Numbered from the stretch's first letter, positions 1 to 9,822 are shown. The stretch is DNA of 51,113 bases from JAWWPY01 sp964412845 (GCA_964412845.1 CAYPQM010000022.1:1-51113); one strand, 5' to 3'. The notes: generated by a model from the letters alone, not told the origin. Numbers and translations are program-made.

Positions 1-1092
1 CACGACGGCCCAGCGCCGGGCACCATGGCGGTACCGGGATGCAGTAATTCAGCCGCGGCCGTGGCCCAGTTGCCCGCGATCCGGTCTAGTTTCGTCGGGT
101 TTCCCGGTCAGCCTTTCGGTGTCGTCGGAGGCGCCGGGTATTCGTTCGTCTCGGTGGGCAACGCCATCGAGGTCATGCGGAACGGCAGCGCCCGCACCCC
201 CTCGCCCGCGGGGATGATCCCGGCGACGCATCCGTATGGCGAGGCGATCACCGCAGATGGGCGTTACCTGCTGGCCGCCTCCGGCAGCGGGGCCGTCGTG
301 ATCAGCATCACCGCGGCCGAGCAGGGCAGCGCGAACCCGATCCGGGGCAGACTCACCAGCCCGGGCGGCGTGCATGCCGTGGAGGTGACGGTGTCCCGCG
401 ATGGCCGGTTCGCCTTTGTCACCCTGCAGGAGAGCGGCACGATGGCCGTGTTCAACCTGGGTGCCGCGCTGGCCGGCGGCTTCGGGCCCGGCAACTTTGT
501 CGGGACGATCCGGCTGGGGGTCCAGCCGGTTGGCATGTCGCTCTCGCCGGACGGCCGCTTGCTGTATGTGACGGCGATGCAACGGAGCGCGGGCGCTGAC
601 CAGGGCACGCTCAGCGTCATCGATGTGCGGCGGGCCGAGACCGCGCCCTCTTCCGCGATCATGTCCACGGTCCCGGCGGGCTGCCAGCCGGTCCGCGTGA
701 TCACCACGGCGGGCGGCCAGGACGTCTGGGTGACCGCCCGGGGGAGCAACGCGCTGCTGGCGTTCTCCGCGGCCAAGCTGGTCAGTGATCCGGGCCACGC
801 GCTCATCGCGCGGGTCCAGGTGGGGCAGGGGCCCATCGGCCTGGCTGCCGTCGCGGGCGGAAGGCGGATCGTGGTCGCCAATTCCAACCTGAATATGGTC
901 AAGTCGGCCACGTCGAGCCTGGCCGTGATCGACACCTCCGCCGCCCTGGCCGGCAAGCCAGCGCTGGTCGGGCTGATCCGGGCGGGCGTGCTGCCCCGCG
1001 AATTCGCTCTGGAGCCGGATGGGAAGACCCTGCTGGTCACCAACACCTCATCCCGGCAGCTGGAAGCGGTGGATATCAGCCATCTCCCGTGA
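1..1092 (+). CDS. YncE-like beta-propeller protein, 5' end probably outside the window
   Basis: The protein is a chain of propeller-blade repeats. Phrases such as SPDGRLLYVT, DGRYLLAAS and EPDGKTLLVTN recur every 45-50 residues, as in YVTN/YncE and lactonase-like seven-bladed propellers. Such proteins are usually secreted or periplasmic and have no single known reaction. The frame is open to base 1. The ATG at 25 has no clear ribosome site, and the VPGC shortly after it could be a weak lipobox whose signal peptide lies upstream. I therefore treat the gene as 5'-partial, although an ATG start at 25 (355 aa) is possible. The stop is TGA at 1090-1092, directly before a 12-base tandem repeat. No substrate can be inferred. 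Confidence 0.7.
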   Translation, partial: HDGPAPGTMAVPGCSNSAAAVAQLPAIRSSFVGFPGQPFGVVGGAGYSFVSVGNAIEVMRNGSARTPSPAGMIPATHPYGEAITADGRYLLAASGSGAVVISITAAEQGSANPIRGRLTSPGGVHAVEVTVSRDGRFAFVTLQESGTMAVFNLGAALAGGFGPGNFVGTIRLGVQPVGMSLSPDGRLLYVTAMQRSAGADQGTLSVIDVRRAETAPSSAIMSTVPAGCQPVRVITTAGGQDVWVTARGSNALLAFSAAKLVSDPGHALIARVQVGQGPIGLAAVAGGRRIVVANSNLNMVKSATSSLAVIDTSAALAGKPALVGLIRAGVLPREFALEPDGKTLLVTNTSSRQLEAVDISHLP

Positions 1093-1093
1093 C

Positions 1094-1153
1094 CGCCAGC
1101 AAGGTCGCCAGCAAGGTCGGCAGCAAGGTCGGCAGCAAGGTCGGCAGCAAGGC
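1094..1153. repeat. Five tandem copies of a 12-base unit
   Basis: The unit CGSCAGCAAGGY is repeated five times head to tail directly after the stop codon of the propeller gene. The first two copies read CGCCAGCAAGGT, the next two CGGCAGCAAGGT and the last CGGCAGCAAGGC. The period is a multiple of three. No function is apparent. Confidence 0.85.
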
Positions 1154-1199
1154 CGCCCCGGGCCGAGATCTGGCCCGCCGCGCCACCCGTCTGGCCGGC

Positions 1200-1233
1200 C
1201 CGGTATCTGGCCGGCCCCGGTATCTGGCCGGCC
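1200..1233. repeat. Two tandem copies of a 17-base unit
   Basis: CCGGTATCTGGCCGGCC occurs twice head to tail, preceded by a partial copy of its second half. It lies in the short non-coding stretch between the propeller gene and the next small gene. The unit contains the self-complementary core GGCCGGCC, so it could fold, but no U-tract follows. Confidence 0.8.
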
Positions 1234-1305
1234 CGGGCCCGCTCTGTACTTGCGGAGGGGGACTGGCTGGTGGTCCCTCCCGTAGTGAGAGGAGGGATGG
1301 CGGCC

Positions 1306-1584
1306 ATGACCCGGCTGACTGTGCACGATGCACGGTGCGTCGCGCTGTTCGCGTCCGGGCTGCAGCGATCGGATGCCCCGACCAGTGCCGCGGTGGCGGA
1401 AGTGATCAGCCGGACCCTGCAGCAGCTCGGCATCCACGGCTGCGCCAGCCGGATGGCGCAGGAGTTCGGCGACCACCCGGAGGCAGCTCGCGACCGGATG
1501 CGGTGGATCCGGCAGCTTGTCGCCGGGATGCCCGCCGGTTCCGGCCCGCCTGCCGCCTGGCGGGTCAGTACCCACGCCGCCTGA
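1306..1584 (+). CDS. Small conserved actinobacterial protein of unknown function
   Basis: This is a 92-residue acidic/helical protein beginning MTRLTVHDARC and ending WRVSTHAA. I chose ATG 1306 because GGAGG at 1291-1295 sits about ten bases upstream. The in-frame ATG at 1297 is too close to that site. The pattern of a variable N-terminus, a middle GCASRMAQEFGDHPE segment and RMRWIRQLV resembles a small protein I associate with actinomycetes, but I cannot attach a function. There is no signal peptide or membrane segment. It stands alone between repeats and an IS remnant. Confidence 0.55.
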   Translation: MTRLTVHDARCVALFASGLQRSDAPTSAAVAEVISRTLQQLGIHGCASRMAQEFGDHPEAARDRMRWIRQLVAGMPAGSGPPAAWRVSTHAA

Positions 1585-1738
1585 CCGGACTCCAGGATTG
1601 CGCCGCGTTCCCCAGCTGGCCAGGCGGGGAGAGCTGGGGACGTGCGGGCGGCTCTGGCCGGGCGGGCGGGGGCGGCTGGCTGGGCACGGGGGGGCTGGCC
1701 GGGCGGGGGCGGCTGGCCGTCCGCCCCGCCCGGGCCGG

Positions 1739-2205
1739 TTACTTGAACAAGGTGGCCGAGCCGTCCGGGTTGATGACCTCCATGGCGGCGAGCACCTGGG
1801 AGATGTTCTCGTAGGTCCTGGTAGAAGACGTCGTATAAGCCGGGGAACAGGAGTTGAGCTCGTTGGCCGGGTAGCCGTTGCTCTGCCAGCCCGAGGACAG
1901 GCTGATCAGGACCGTGTGGTAGCCGCCAGCCCGTGGCGACTTTCCCGTGGGTACGTGCCATTCCAAGGCGAACGGGATGTCCGCGAGCAGCCCGGCGAGC
2001 CTGCGCAGGGCCTAGCAGTACGAGGCATCCGGCATCAGGGTCATCGCGATCATCAGCCGGATGACCAGCGGGTACGACATGATCCTCCGCCGCTGCCGCC
2101 TCCGGAGCCTGCCTTTCCCCAGCGCCGCGTCCGCGATGGCCTCGATCACGCCGTCGCCGAGGTGGCGCTCCAGTTCGCCCAGCGGCCCGCACCACCAGCG
2201 TCCCG
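1739..2205 (-). pseudogene. IS4-family transposase N-terminal remnant fused to unrelated sequence
   Basis: Read on the minus strand from about 2200, the frame gives GPLGELERHLGDGVIEAIAD, an arginine-rich stretch, MSYPLVIRLMIAMTLMPDASY, an in-frame TAG near 2012, and ALRRLAGLLADIPFALEWHV. This is the pattern of the IS4 transposase N-terminal domain. The DDE catalytic domain is missing. Below about 1940 the frame runs into SSGWQSNGYPANELNSC and ends LFK at 1739, which I do not recognise. The gene is therefore interrupted by a stop and truncated. No terminal inverted repeats were identified. Confidence 0.6.
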
Positions 2206-2463
2206 CCGGGTCCCGGCCGCCGGGAACTCCGCAGGCCGGCTTGCAACAGCAAAGTCAGGTACAAGAGAATGCACAAGGGATTCCTGGTATGAGGCGAGGA
2301 TTCGACACCCAACGCCTACTAGGAGCCCCTCCTCATGCAGAACACCCAAGAACCACCCGCACATCCGGCAAAACACGTTCGGCATGGCCGACCGCTCGGC
2401 TGCTGTGGTCATGGCCTAACGCCACTTGTCCCTCGTGCTTCTCGGAATGGTTAGGGAGGTTCG

Positions 2464-3715
2464 TTGAGTGGACTGCGGCCCGGGAATCGGCACGTAATGC
2501 TGCTGTGGGCGGCAAGTGCGGGAAACGCGGTGCCTCCTGGATCATGCTGGTAGCTGTTTTCGTATACGTGCTCCACCATTTCTCGGCTTCTTCACTCGCG
2601 ATTGTGGAACTCGTCGGCACGCTACCTGCCCTGTTGTGCATGCCGTTCGCCGGCGCGATTGCCGATCGCCACGATGTCCGGAGGCTGGCGCTGGGTTCCA
2701 TGACGGTTCAGGCGCTTAGCCTGCTGGGCGTGCTGGTGGTGCTGAGAGTCGGCCTGTGGGAGATCGCAGCCTGCTACGGCTTGCAGGGGGCCGCAAACGC
2801 GGTATGGCCGCCAGCGCGGCAGCGGTGGCTGTATGCGCTGATCCGCGAAGACCGCAGTCGCGCCGCGGCCAACGCCGCGATTGGCTCAGTGAGCGGCGTC
2901 ATGACAATCGCTGGCGCGGCGCTGGGTGGGGTCTTGTCGGCCTGGAGCACAAGCGCTGCGCTCTCAGCAGCTGCGGGACTCCAGCTCGCGGCGACCGTGC
3001 CCCTGCTGGCCCTCGCACGGCCGGCATTCCAGCAGAGTGCGCAGGCAGGCGGTGCTCTCCGGTCTCTGCATGCCGACCTGGCTGAGGGCTTTACCGCACT
3101 GCGGGCTCTGCCCCTGGCGAGGTCAGTGATCTGGGTAGGCATCTCTTGGGGCCTCATCGGCGGTGCCTACAACGTCTTGCTTTCCGCCTATGTCACGAAC
3201 GATTTGCACGGCGGCGGATTGCTGCTCGGCGTGTTTACGTTGTGGATGGCGCCTCGGTGATCCTGGGCTCGGTGCTGGCGGTCCGCCTCAGACGGGGGTC
3301 GCATCTGGCTGCTTACGCGCTGGCTTATGTGCTGCAGGGTGCGGCGTGGGGCGCTATGTTCCTGGGGGGTCAGCCCGCATGGGGCGCGGCGATGCTGGCG
3401 GTCATGCGCACCGCGAGTGGCGTGATCATCGCCCTTGACACGACCATCCTGCTGGCTACCGTGCCTGAGCGCCTGAGAGGCAGGATCACCAGCTTGCATA
3501 TGACTACCTATGGTGCTGCGTCCAGGGTGGCGCTGGCGGCCTTCGCTGGATTGCTCGCGGTGACCGGGGTCAGGACCGTAGGCGTAGTCGCTGGCGCAGC
3601 CTCCGTCATTGTCGGGGCCGCATGGTGGTCACTGAACGGGCGGCGCGCCCGTCCTCTCTATATGAGCGCGACATCCACAGCCGACGTCCCGGACAATCTC
3701 GATACCGTGTCCTGA
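2464..3715 (+). pseudogene. MFS exporter broken by two frameshifts
   Basis: The joined product would be a twelve-helix major-facilitator protein of about 415 residues. It resembles EntS/MFS_3-type exporters (PALLCMPFAGAIADR is the loop 2-3 motif, AAANAAIGSVSGVMTIAG a central helix). TTG 2464 follows AGGGAGG at 2453-2459 and reads SGLRPGNRHVMLLWAASAGN. One base appears lost near 2532, where the reading moves to the frame of WIMLVAVFVYV. A second base is missing near 3232, after GGGLLLGV, and the frame of YVVDGASVILGSVLAV continues to TGA 3713-3715. These may be real decay, given the broken neighbours, or sequencing errors. The substrate is unknown. Confidence 0.65.
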
Positions 3716-3845
3716 GCCCGTTTCTGTGATGGCGTAGCCGGGTCCCCGCATCCGGGGACTCCGATGTCCGGCTTTGCATCAGCAACGTCAGGAGCCCCGC
3801 CACGGGCAAACCACCGTACGCCACGCAGAAAAATAGCAGGTGAAG

Positions 3846-4150
3846 ACAGCCGGATGGCGTGCAGGCTGGTCTCGGCCTGGAAGCCGTAGATGCCGGTCCC
3901 CAGCCCGAACTTCCGGTACGGCGCGGCCATCTGCGCCGGGCGAGCGGGGGTGGACGTACACCGGGCGCACGGAGCGCCTCGGCCGCTTCGAAGATCGGCC
4001 AGAACTTCTCCTCGTCCAGGTATTCGTTGTGGGTGTGCGAGTTGATCACTACGCCGTTCAGCCGCAGGCTGCGCCTCGCCCGCTCGATCTCGGCGGCCGC
4101 CGCCGGGTCCTGCGGGGCGATCGTGGCCAGGCCGGGAGCTGGGTCACCCA
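3846..4150 (-). pseudogene. Amidohydrolase-2 family remnant, frameshifted and truncated
   Basis: Minus-strand frames together spell an amidohydrolase middle region. ATIAPQDPAAAAEIERARR, LNGVVINSHTHNEYLDEEKF and WPIFEAAEAL lie in one frame, YVHPRSP in another, and MAAPYRKFGLGTGIYGFQAE in a third. This order is typical of the metal-dependent amidohydrolase_2 family (ACMSD/resorcylate-decarboxylase group). Both ends are missing and at least two frameshifts are needed to join the pieces. It lies immediately downstream of acetoacetate-CoA ligase on the same strand. Bases 3716-3845 hold nothing I can identify. Confidence 0.6.
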
Positions 4151-6186
4151 CCGCGGCCGCCTTCGCCGCCCGCACGCGGGCTGAGCGAATAGTCCTGCTG
4201 CGTGCGGGCGTACCTGGCGAATTCCTGCAGCGATCCCGGATTCGCCATCGCGTTGACGTTGGCCGCGTCGCCCGCTGGCATCCCGAGCAGGATCCGGCGC
4301 ACCGGGACCTCCATCTTCTTGCCGGTGAGCGTCGCTGGGATGTCGCTGACCTGGATGATCCGGTCCGGCACGTGCCGCGGGGTGTAATCCTGGCGCAGCC
4401 GGTCACGGATCTTCCGGCGCAGCGCGTCGTCGAGCATCAGGCCGTCGGGCAGGGTGACGAACAACGGCATGAAGAACCCCCCGCCGGGGAGGTCAAGGTT
4501 GACGATGAGCGCGTCCTGCACCTCTGGCACCGACGCGAGCACCGCGTAGATCTCCGCGGTCCCGATCCGCACGCCGTGCCGGTTGAGGGTGGCGTCCGAG
4601 CGGCCCAGCACGAAACAGCCGCCCCGGGAGTTGACGCGGAAGAAGTCACCCTGGCGCCAGACTCCGGGGAAGTCCGCGAAATACGACTCGCGGTACCGGG
4701 TGCCGCCCGGATCGCCCCAGAACCCGACCGGCATGGACGGCATCGGCTCGGTGATGACCAGCTCGCCCACTTCGTCGATGACCTTCCCGCCCCGCTCGTT
4801 GAACGCGTGCGCGGCCACGCCGAGATGGCGGGCCTGGATCTCGCCGGCGTAGACCGGAAGGGTGGGCACGCCGCCCACGAATCCGGTGCAGACGTCCGTG
4901 CCGCCGCTGCCGCTGCACAGCCACAGGTCGCTCTTGACGTTGCCGTAGAACCAGGCGCCGCAGGCGGCCGACACCGGCGAGCCGGCCAGCATCACCGCCC
5001 GCAGCCGGGACAGGTCGAACCGCTCGCCCGGCACCACGCCGGATCTCGACATGAGGTCCACGTAGGACGGGCTGGCGCCGAAGAAGCTCACCCCGGCGTC
5101 CTGGGCCACCTGCCAGAGCACGTCGGGCTGGGGGTAGCCGGGACTGCCGTCGAACAGCACCGGGCACACTCCGAGCAGCAGCGAGCTGACCAGGAAGTTC
5201 CACATCATCCAGCCGGTGGTGGTGAAGAAGAACATCCGGTCCCCAGCCCGCAGGTCCATGTGCAGGGTCTGCAGTTTCAACTGCTCCAGCAGGATCCCGC
5301 CGTGCCCGTGCACGATCGGCTTGGGCAGGCCGGTGGTACCGGACGAGAACAAGATCCACAACGGATGGTCGAACGGCACCTGCTCGAATCCGAACCCGGC
5401 GGCCGGGACCGGCGGGTGGTCCAGCACGGCGTCCCAGGCCAGTGTGCCGGGGAGCAGGGGCTCGGCCTGCTCTGGGTGCAGGTACGGCAGGTAGACGACA
5501 TGCTCCAGGCTGCTGAGGGCGGAGATGATCTGCTGCATCTCGCTGCGGCGGCTGAACTCCTGGCCGCCGTAGCGGTAGCCGTCCACGCAGAACAGCACTT
5601 TGGGGGCGAGCTGGGAGAACCGGTCGATCACGCCCCGCCAGCCGAAGTCCGGGGAACAGCTGGCCCAGATGGCGCCGATGCTGGTGGTGGCGAGCATCGC
5701 GATGACCGTGTGCGGGATGTTCGGCATGCAGGACACGACCCGGTCACCGGGCCGGACGCCCATCGCCCGCAGCTGGGTGCCGAGCACGCGCACCTGGCCG
5801 GCCAGCGTTTCCCAGGGCAGGGCGGCCAGCGGGGTGGTCTCGCCGCGGTACAGCAGGGCGTCTGCCCCCGGCCGCTCCTTGCGCAGCACGTGCTCCGCGT
5901 AGTTGAGCCGGGCGCCGGGGAACCACTGCGCACCCGGCATCGCGGCGCGGCCCAGCACGCTGGTGTGCGGCGCCGACGACATGACACCGCAGTTGTCCCA
6001 CACCGCCTGCCAGAATCCCGGCAGGTCCGCGACTGACCAGCGCCAGAGCGCGGCATAGTCGGCGAAGCGCAGGCCCCGCTCACGGGCCAGCCAGTCGGTG
6101 AAGGCGGTCAGGTTCGCCTGGGCCACCTGGTCCGGACCGGGCGTCCAGAGCAGGTCTCCTTCGCGAACGCCATCCCGTCCCTGCAC
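4144..6186 (-). CDS. aacS: Acetoacetate-CoA ligase (acetoacetyl-CoA synthetase)
   Basis: This acyl-adenylate-forming enzyme couples acetoacetate to CoA with ATP in the cytoplasm. With GTG 6186 as start it has 680 residues, normal for the family. The N-terminal cap DLLWTPGPDQVAQANLTAF and WRWSVADLPGFW are characteristic of AACS. The AMP-binding loop SSGTTGLPK is at about residues 281-289, and the catalytic lysine lies in TLTGKKMEVPVRR near the C-terminus. The start is uncertain, because the frame is open further upstream without a convincing ribosome site. It is divergent from the Liv importer. Acetoacetate use would fit with the nearby beta-dicarbonyl-type cupin, but that link is inference. 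Confidence 0.88.
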   Translation of the reverse strand: MQGRDGVREGDLLWTPGPDQVAQANLTAFTDWLARERGLRFADYAALWRWSVADLPGFWQAVWDNCGVMSSAPHTSVLGRAAMPGAQWFPGARLNYAEHVLRKERPGADALLYRGETTPLAALPWETLAGQVRVLGTQLRAMGVRPGDRVVSCMPNIPHTVIAMLATTSIGAIWASCSPDFGWRGVIDRFSQLAPKVLFCVDGYRYGGQEFSRRSEMQQIISALSSLEHVVYLPYLHPEQAEPLLPGTLAWDAVLDHPPVPAAGFGFEQVPFDHPLWILFSSGTTGLPKPIVHGHGGILLEQLKLQTLHMDLRAGDRMFFFTTTGWMMWNFLVSSLLLGVCPVLFDGSPGYPQPDVLWQVAQDAGVSFFGASPSYVDLMSRSGVVPGERFDLSRLRAVMLAGSPVSAACGAWFYGNVKSDLWLCSGSGGTDVCTGFVGGVPTLPVYAGEIQARHLGVAAHAFNERGGKVIDEVGELVITEPMPSMPVGFWGDPGGTRYRESYFADFPGVWRQGDFFRVNSRGGCFVLGRSDATLNRHGVRIGTAEIYAVLASVPEVQDALIVNLDLPGGGFFMPLFVTLPDGLMLDDALRRKIRDRLRQDYTPRHVPDRIIQVSDIPATLTGKKMEVPVRRILLGMPAGDAANVNAMANPGSLQEFARYARTQQDYSLSPRAGGEGGRGG

Positions 6187-6412
6187 ACAGGCGACAGTCG
6201 CACAGGCACGCGGCTGAGGCAATGCCGGCGATGAGATGTTTGTGAAACCGCACAGCCGTAAAGCGGCAAGTTTTGGGGCTCGCCACAAGATCAGTTAATT
6301 ACCGCCCGGAGCGCATCATGAGGCCTTGATCCTGTTCCAGCTGACCTCTAACATCGGCTCACCTCGCCAAACCGGGCGGGTTTATTCCGTCACCACCAGG
6401 AGGTGGAGACAG

Positions 6413-7744
6413 GTGAGGATATGCGGCAGCGCGCCGCGGGCGCGAGCAATCATTGCGCTCGCCGTGGCCATCGGAATGATTGTCCTGGCCGGCTGCGCCA
6501 GCGGCAAATCGGCTAGCAGCCCATCGAGTTCAGCAGCCAGCTCGCCGGGCTCGTCAAGTGCCGCGTCGGTGAACACGTCACAGTGCGGTACGAAGCCGGG
6601 CGTGGCGGCGACTGGCACACCAATCCCGCTGGGCGGGATCGTCACCAACCAGCCGGGGACGTCGTTCACCGATATCGCGAACATGGCAAACGCGTACTTC
6701 AGTTGCGTCAACGCCAATGGCGGTATCAATGGACATCCAATCAAGTACTACATCGAGAATGAGCAGACCAACCCCGGCCAGATTGCGGCTGAGTCCAAGC
6801 AACTCGTCCAGACCGACCACGTAGTCGGGATCGTGGGTAACACCAGCATTATCGAATGCTCCATCGACCACAGTTACTGGGAGAAACTCGGCTTCTTCAT
6901 CGTCGATTCGGGGATCGCCCCCGAGTGCTGGTCCACCCCGAACAGCGCCGCGGTCAACATGGGTCCTCGTTACAGCTCCGACGGGGCGGTGCAGTATGCC
7001 ATCTCACAGCACGTCTCGAAGATCGTGTTCGACCAGTCGAACGTCCCTGGCACCGGGTATATCGCGGCTGGTCCCGCGGCGCTCGCGGGGGCCGCGCACG
7101 TGGCTATCACCCAACTGACCGAGAACGTGCCCATCTCGGACGCCAACTCGGTGGCGATCAAGGAAGTCGACGACGCCGGGCGCAACGGCGCGGTGATCCT
7201 CAACTTCACCCCGCCGGAGGCGCTGGTCATCCTGCAGGCCGCGCAGAAGCTCGGCCTGGAGAACCGGGTCAAGTTGTGGGGCTGCTCCACGCCGTGCAAC
7301 ACCGATTTCCTGGCCACCGCGCTCGGCCCGAAATGGAACCACAAGCTGTTCGTCAACGCCGAGCTGACCCCGGCTTTCGTCAACTCGCCGTCGATGAGCC
7401 TGTACAAGGCCATCCTCAAGCAGTACGGCAAGGCCGTCTCCGGCGGCATCGGCAGCTTCAGCCAGTTCGGCTTCGCCGAGGCGGAGATCGTCGTGCACGC
7501 GCTGGAGTCGGTCAAGGGCCCGTACACGGTGGCGAGCGTCAACGCCGCGATCAAAGCGGTGTCGAACTTCAACACCGGTCAGCTGTGCCAGCCCTGGACG
7601 TACGGCAGCTACCCGATGCACATCCCCAACAACGAGGACTACACGGTCACCCCGGACAACGGGCACATGGTGCTGGCTCAGGGCTGCACGGCCATCTCAT
7701 CGGTGGACCCGCAGATCGCCGCGTACCGCAAGGTCGCGGGATAA
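6413..7744 (+). CDS. livK: ABC importer substrate-binding lipoprotein, Liv/HAAT type
   Basis: This is a 443-residue periplasmic-binding protein of the branched-chain amino acid (type I, Peripla_BP_6) class. GTG 6413 is chosen because AGGAGG at 6398-6403 lies nine bases upstream. It starts a signal peptide ending in the lipobox LAGC, with Cys28 to be lipidated. A serine-rich linker follows, and then the domain with IPLGGIVTNQPGTSF and YFSCVNANGGINGHP. It heads a five-gene importer operon. The ligand cannot be read from sequence, because this class also binds amides, aromatic acids and other small metabolites. The surrounding genes make a non-amino-acid ligand plausible. Confidence 0.88.
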   Translation: MRICGSAPRARAIIALAVAIGMIVLAGCASGKSASSPSSSAASSPGSSSAASVNTSQCGTKPGVAATGTPIPLGGIVTNQPGTSFTDIANMANAYFSCVNANGGINGHPIKYYIENEQTNPGQIAAESKQLVQTDHVVGIVGNTSIIECSIDHSYWEKLGFFIVDSGIAPECWSTPNSAAVNMGPRYSSDGAVQYAISQHVSKIVFDQSNVPGTGYIAAGPAALAGAAHVAITQLTENVPISDANSVAIKEVDDAGRNGAVILNFTPPEALVILQAAQKLGLENRVKLWGCSTPCNTDFLATALGPKWNHKLFVNAELTPAFVNSPSMSLYKAILKQYGKAVSGGIGSFSQFGFAEAEIVVHALESVKGPYTVASVNAAIKAVSNFNTGQLCQPWTYGSYPMHIPNNEDYTVTPDNGHMVLAQGCTAISSVDPQIAAYRKVAG

Positions 7745-7800
7745 CCGGTGCACTGAGTTAGCCGCGAAGAAAGCGACAGAGCGCTCATGGCAGGTCGATA

Positions 7801-8694
7801 ATGCCGAGCTGGCCGGATTTCCAGCCGTTCATCGTGAGCGGCCTCGCCCTGGGCGGGGTATACGCCCTCTCCGGCGTGGGGACGGTGGTGCTGTACCAGG
7901 CCACCGGCGTGGTGTACCTGGCCTTCGGCGCGGTCGGTGCCATGGGCGCTCTGATCGCGTGGTCGATGACCAACGGGGGCGCTCCTGACTGGCTGGCCTG
8001 GCTGGTCTGCGTGCTGTTCAGCGGGGCGGTGACGCTCGCTTACGGAATGCTGTTCGGGCCGCCGCTGGCCAGGCGGGGGCCGCTGGTCAAAGCGGTGGCC
8101 ACGCTGGGCCTGACGCTGATCCTGTTCGGGTTGATGGACCTGCTGTGGACGGCCAACGGCGGGGAATCCCGTGCGATCACCCTGCCCACCGACAACGGCG
8201 GGTTCATGATCGGCCAGGTCCAGGCGGACTGGACGGAGGTGATCGGGCTGGGTGCTGGCATCGCCCTTGTGGTGGTGACCGGACTGTTCCTGCGCTACAC
8301 GAAGCTCGGCACCGCGATGCGGGCGATGGCCAACGACCGGGAGATCACCGCGACGCTCGGGGTGCCGGTCCGGCGGGTGGAGGCGGCGGCCTGGCTGGGC
8401 TGCGGCGTGATCGCCGGCGTGGCCGGGCTGCTGCTCGCCGACCTGGTGGCGCTGGACGCGACGACACTCACCTTCCTGGTGATCTCGTCGCTGGCGGCGG
8501 CGCTGATCGCCCGGCTGCGCTCGATCACCCTCACCTTCGTGGCCGCGATCGTGATCGGCCTCATCCATGACCTGGTGACGCCCGTCCAGTCGCTCAGCAA
8601 CTACCGCGACATGACCCCGTTCGTGCTCGCCGCGGTGGCGCTGCTCGTGCTGTCCAGACGCCAGGTGATCTCGTTCTCCCGTGAGGAGGCCTAG
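7801..8694 (+). CDS. livH: ABC importer permease, LivH type
   Basis: This 297-residue polytopic membrane protein is one half of the translocation channel. It has eight or so hydrophobic segments and the LivH hallmark GLALGGVYALSGVGTVVLYQ at the N-terminus. The EAA-like loop AMRAMANDREITATLGVPVR at about residues 175-195 contacts the ATPases. ATG 7801 lies 56 bases after the binding-protein gene and has only a weak ribosome site. The gene is followed by livM after 36 bases. Confidence 0.9.
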   Translation: MPSWPDFQPFIVSGLALGGVYALSGVGTVVLYQATGVVYLAFGAVGAMGALIAWSMTNGGAPDWLAWLVCVLFSGAVTLAYGMLFGPPLARRGPLVKAVATLGLTLILFGLMDLLWTANGGESRAITLPTDNGGFMIGQVQADWTEVIGLGAGIALVVVTGLFLRYTKLGTAMRAMANDREITATLGVPVRRVEAAAWLGCGVIAGVAGLLLADLVALDATTLTFLVISSLAAALIARLRSITLTFVAAIVIGLIHDLVTPVQSLSNYRDMTPFVLAAVALLVLSRRQVISFSREEA

Positions 8695-8730
8695 GATGCC
8701 TGACCCCCCTGATGCCGGAGAATTGTCCTG

Positions 8731-9822
8731 ATGCTGGACACCGCGCGCGCCGCCGCGGCCCGGCCGCGCTCGCCGCTGCGCCGGGCGGGCCACGGGACGC
8801 TCGTGCGGGCCGGCGTGATCGCCGTGCTGCTGCTGTTCGCGCTGCTCGCCCTGCCGCAGCTGCTGAGCCTCTATTACATCGACACGATGACGCAGGTGGC
8901 GGTGTACTGCGTGGTCGCGCTCGGGCTCGGGGTGCTGGTCGGCCGGGTGGGCCTGTTCTCGCTCGGCCAGGCCGCGGTGCTCGCGATCGGCGCCTGGGTG
9001 GCCGCCCGGCTGCTGTTCGCCACCACCCAGCCCTATCCGCTGGTGCTGCTCGAAGCGGGCGTGATCACGATGGCGGCGGGAACGCTGATCGGCCTCCCGG
9101 CACTGCGGCTGCGGGGGCTGTACCTGGCGCTGATCACGCTGATGCTGGCGGGCGCGATCACGGTCGTGCTGGCCACCACGAACTTTCCCAACGGCGGCCA
9201 TGGCTTCCTCGGCTACAACGGCAGCACCGTGCACATCCCGGCGATCCGACGTCCCAGCATCGCGGCCAGCGACCCGGCCTACTTCCGTTACTCGGTGGTG
9301 GTCGCCGCGCTGATGTTCCTGCTGGTGTTCGCGCATATCCGGACGCGGCCCGGGCGGGCCTGGGCGGCGATCCGGCAGAGTGAGCCAGCGGCGCTGGCCG
9401 CGGGGATCAACACCACGCTGTACAAGCTGTGGGCGTTCGCGCTGGCCTCGTTCGTCACCGGGGTGGCCGGCGGCGTGCTGGCCGGGGCCGTGCACTACCT
9501 GTACTCGATCAGCTTTCCCACCCAGGATTCGATCACGTTGCTGGCCGTGGTGCTGATGGGCGGGGCCTACAGCATGTGGGGCGCGATCGTGGCCGCGCTG
9601 CTGCTGCAACTGCTGCCGGCCCTGCTGCACAACTGGGGGGTGTCGCCGGATTGGCTGACGATCCTGTTCGGCGTCGGCGTGCTGCAGGTGCTGACGACCG
9701 CCCCGGCCGGGCTGGCCGATCAGGTGCCCAGGGACCTGGCCCGGCTGGGCCGCCTGCTGCGCCGGCGCGTGCGGCCCGGGCGGCGGCCCGCGCCGTCCGG
9801 GTCCGGGGGAGGCCCCGGGTGA
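8731..9822 (+). CDS. livM: ABC importer permease, LivM type
   Basis: This 363-residue membrane protein is the second channel subunit. It contains LGLGVLVGRVGLFSLGQAAV, the conserved LivM segment, and the ATPase-contact loop RTRPGRAWAAIRQSEPAALA. ATG 8731 follows GGAG at about 8719. The C-terminal tail is arginine/proline-rich. The stop TGA overlaps the GTG start of livG in a GTGA, so translation is probably coupled. Confidence 0.9.
   Translation: MLDTARAAAARPRSPLRRAGHGTLVRAGVIAVLLLFALLALPQLLSLYYIDTMTQVAVYCVVALGLGVLVGRVGLFSLGQAAVLAIGAWVAARLLFATTQPYPLVLLEAGVITMAAGTLIGLPALRLRGLYLALITLMLAGAITVVLATTNFPNGGHGFLGYNGSTVHIPAIRRPSIAASDPAYFRYSVVVAALMFLLVFAHIRTRPGRAWAAIRQSEPAALAAGINTTLYKLWAFALASFVTGVAGGVLAGAVHYLYSISFPTQDSITLLAVVLMGGAYSMWGAIVAALLLQLLPALLHNWGVSPDWLTILFGVGVLQVLTTAPAGLADQVPRDLARLGRLLRRRVRPGRRPAPSGSGGGPG

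Noticed and set aside
2464..3715. Programmed frameshifting in the MFS gene
   Set aside because: Two single-base shifts without slippery heptamers or a downstream structure, next to other broken genes, fit decay or sequence error better.
3859..6036. Long plus-strand frame opposite acetoacetate-CoA ligase
   Set aside because: The opposite strand encodes a complete recognisable enzyme. The plus frame has no domain and a histidine/arginine-rich shadow composition.
7678..9630. Long minus-strand frame opposite livH and livM
   Set aside because: Its Gln/His/Arg-rich repetitive composition mirrors permease codons. No domain or ribosome site supports it.
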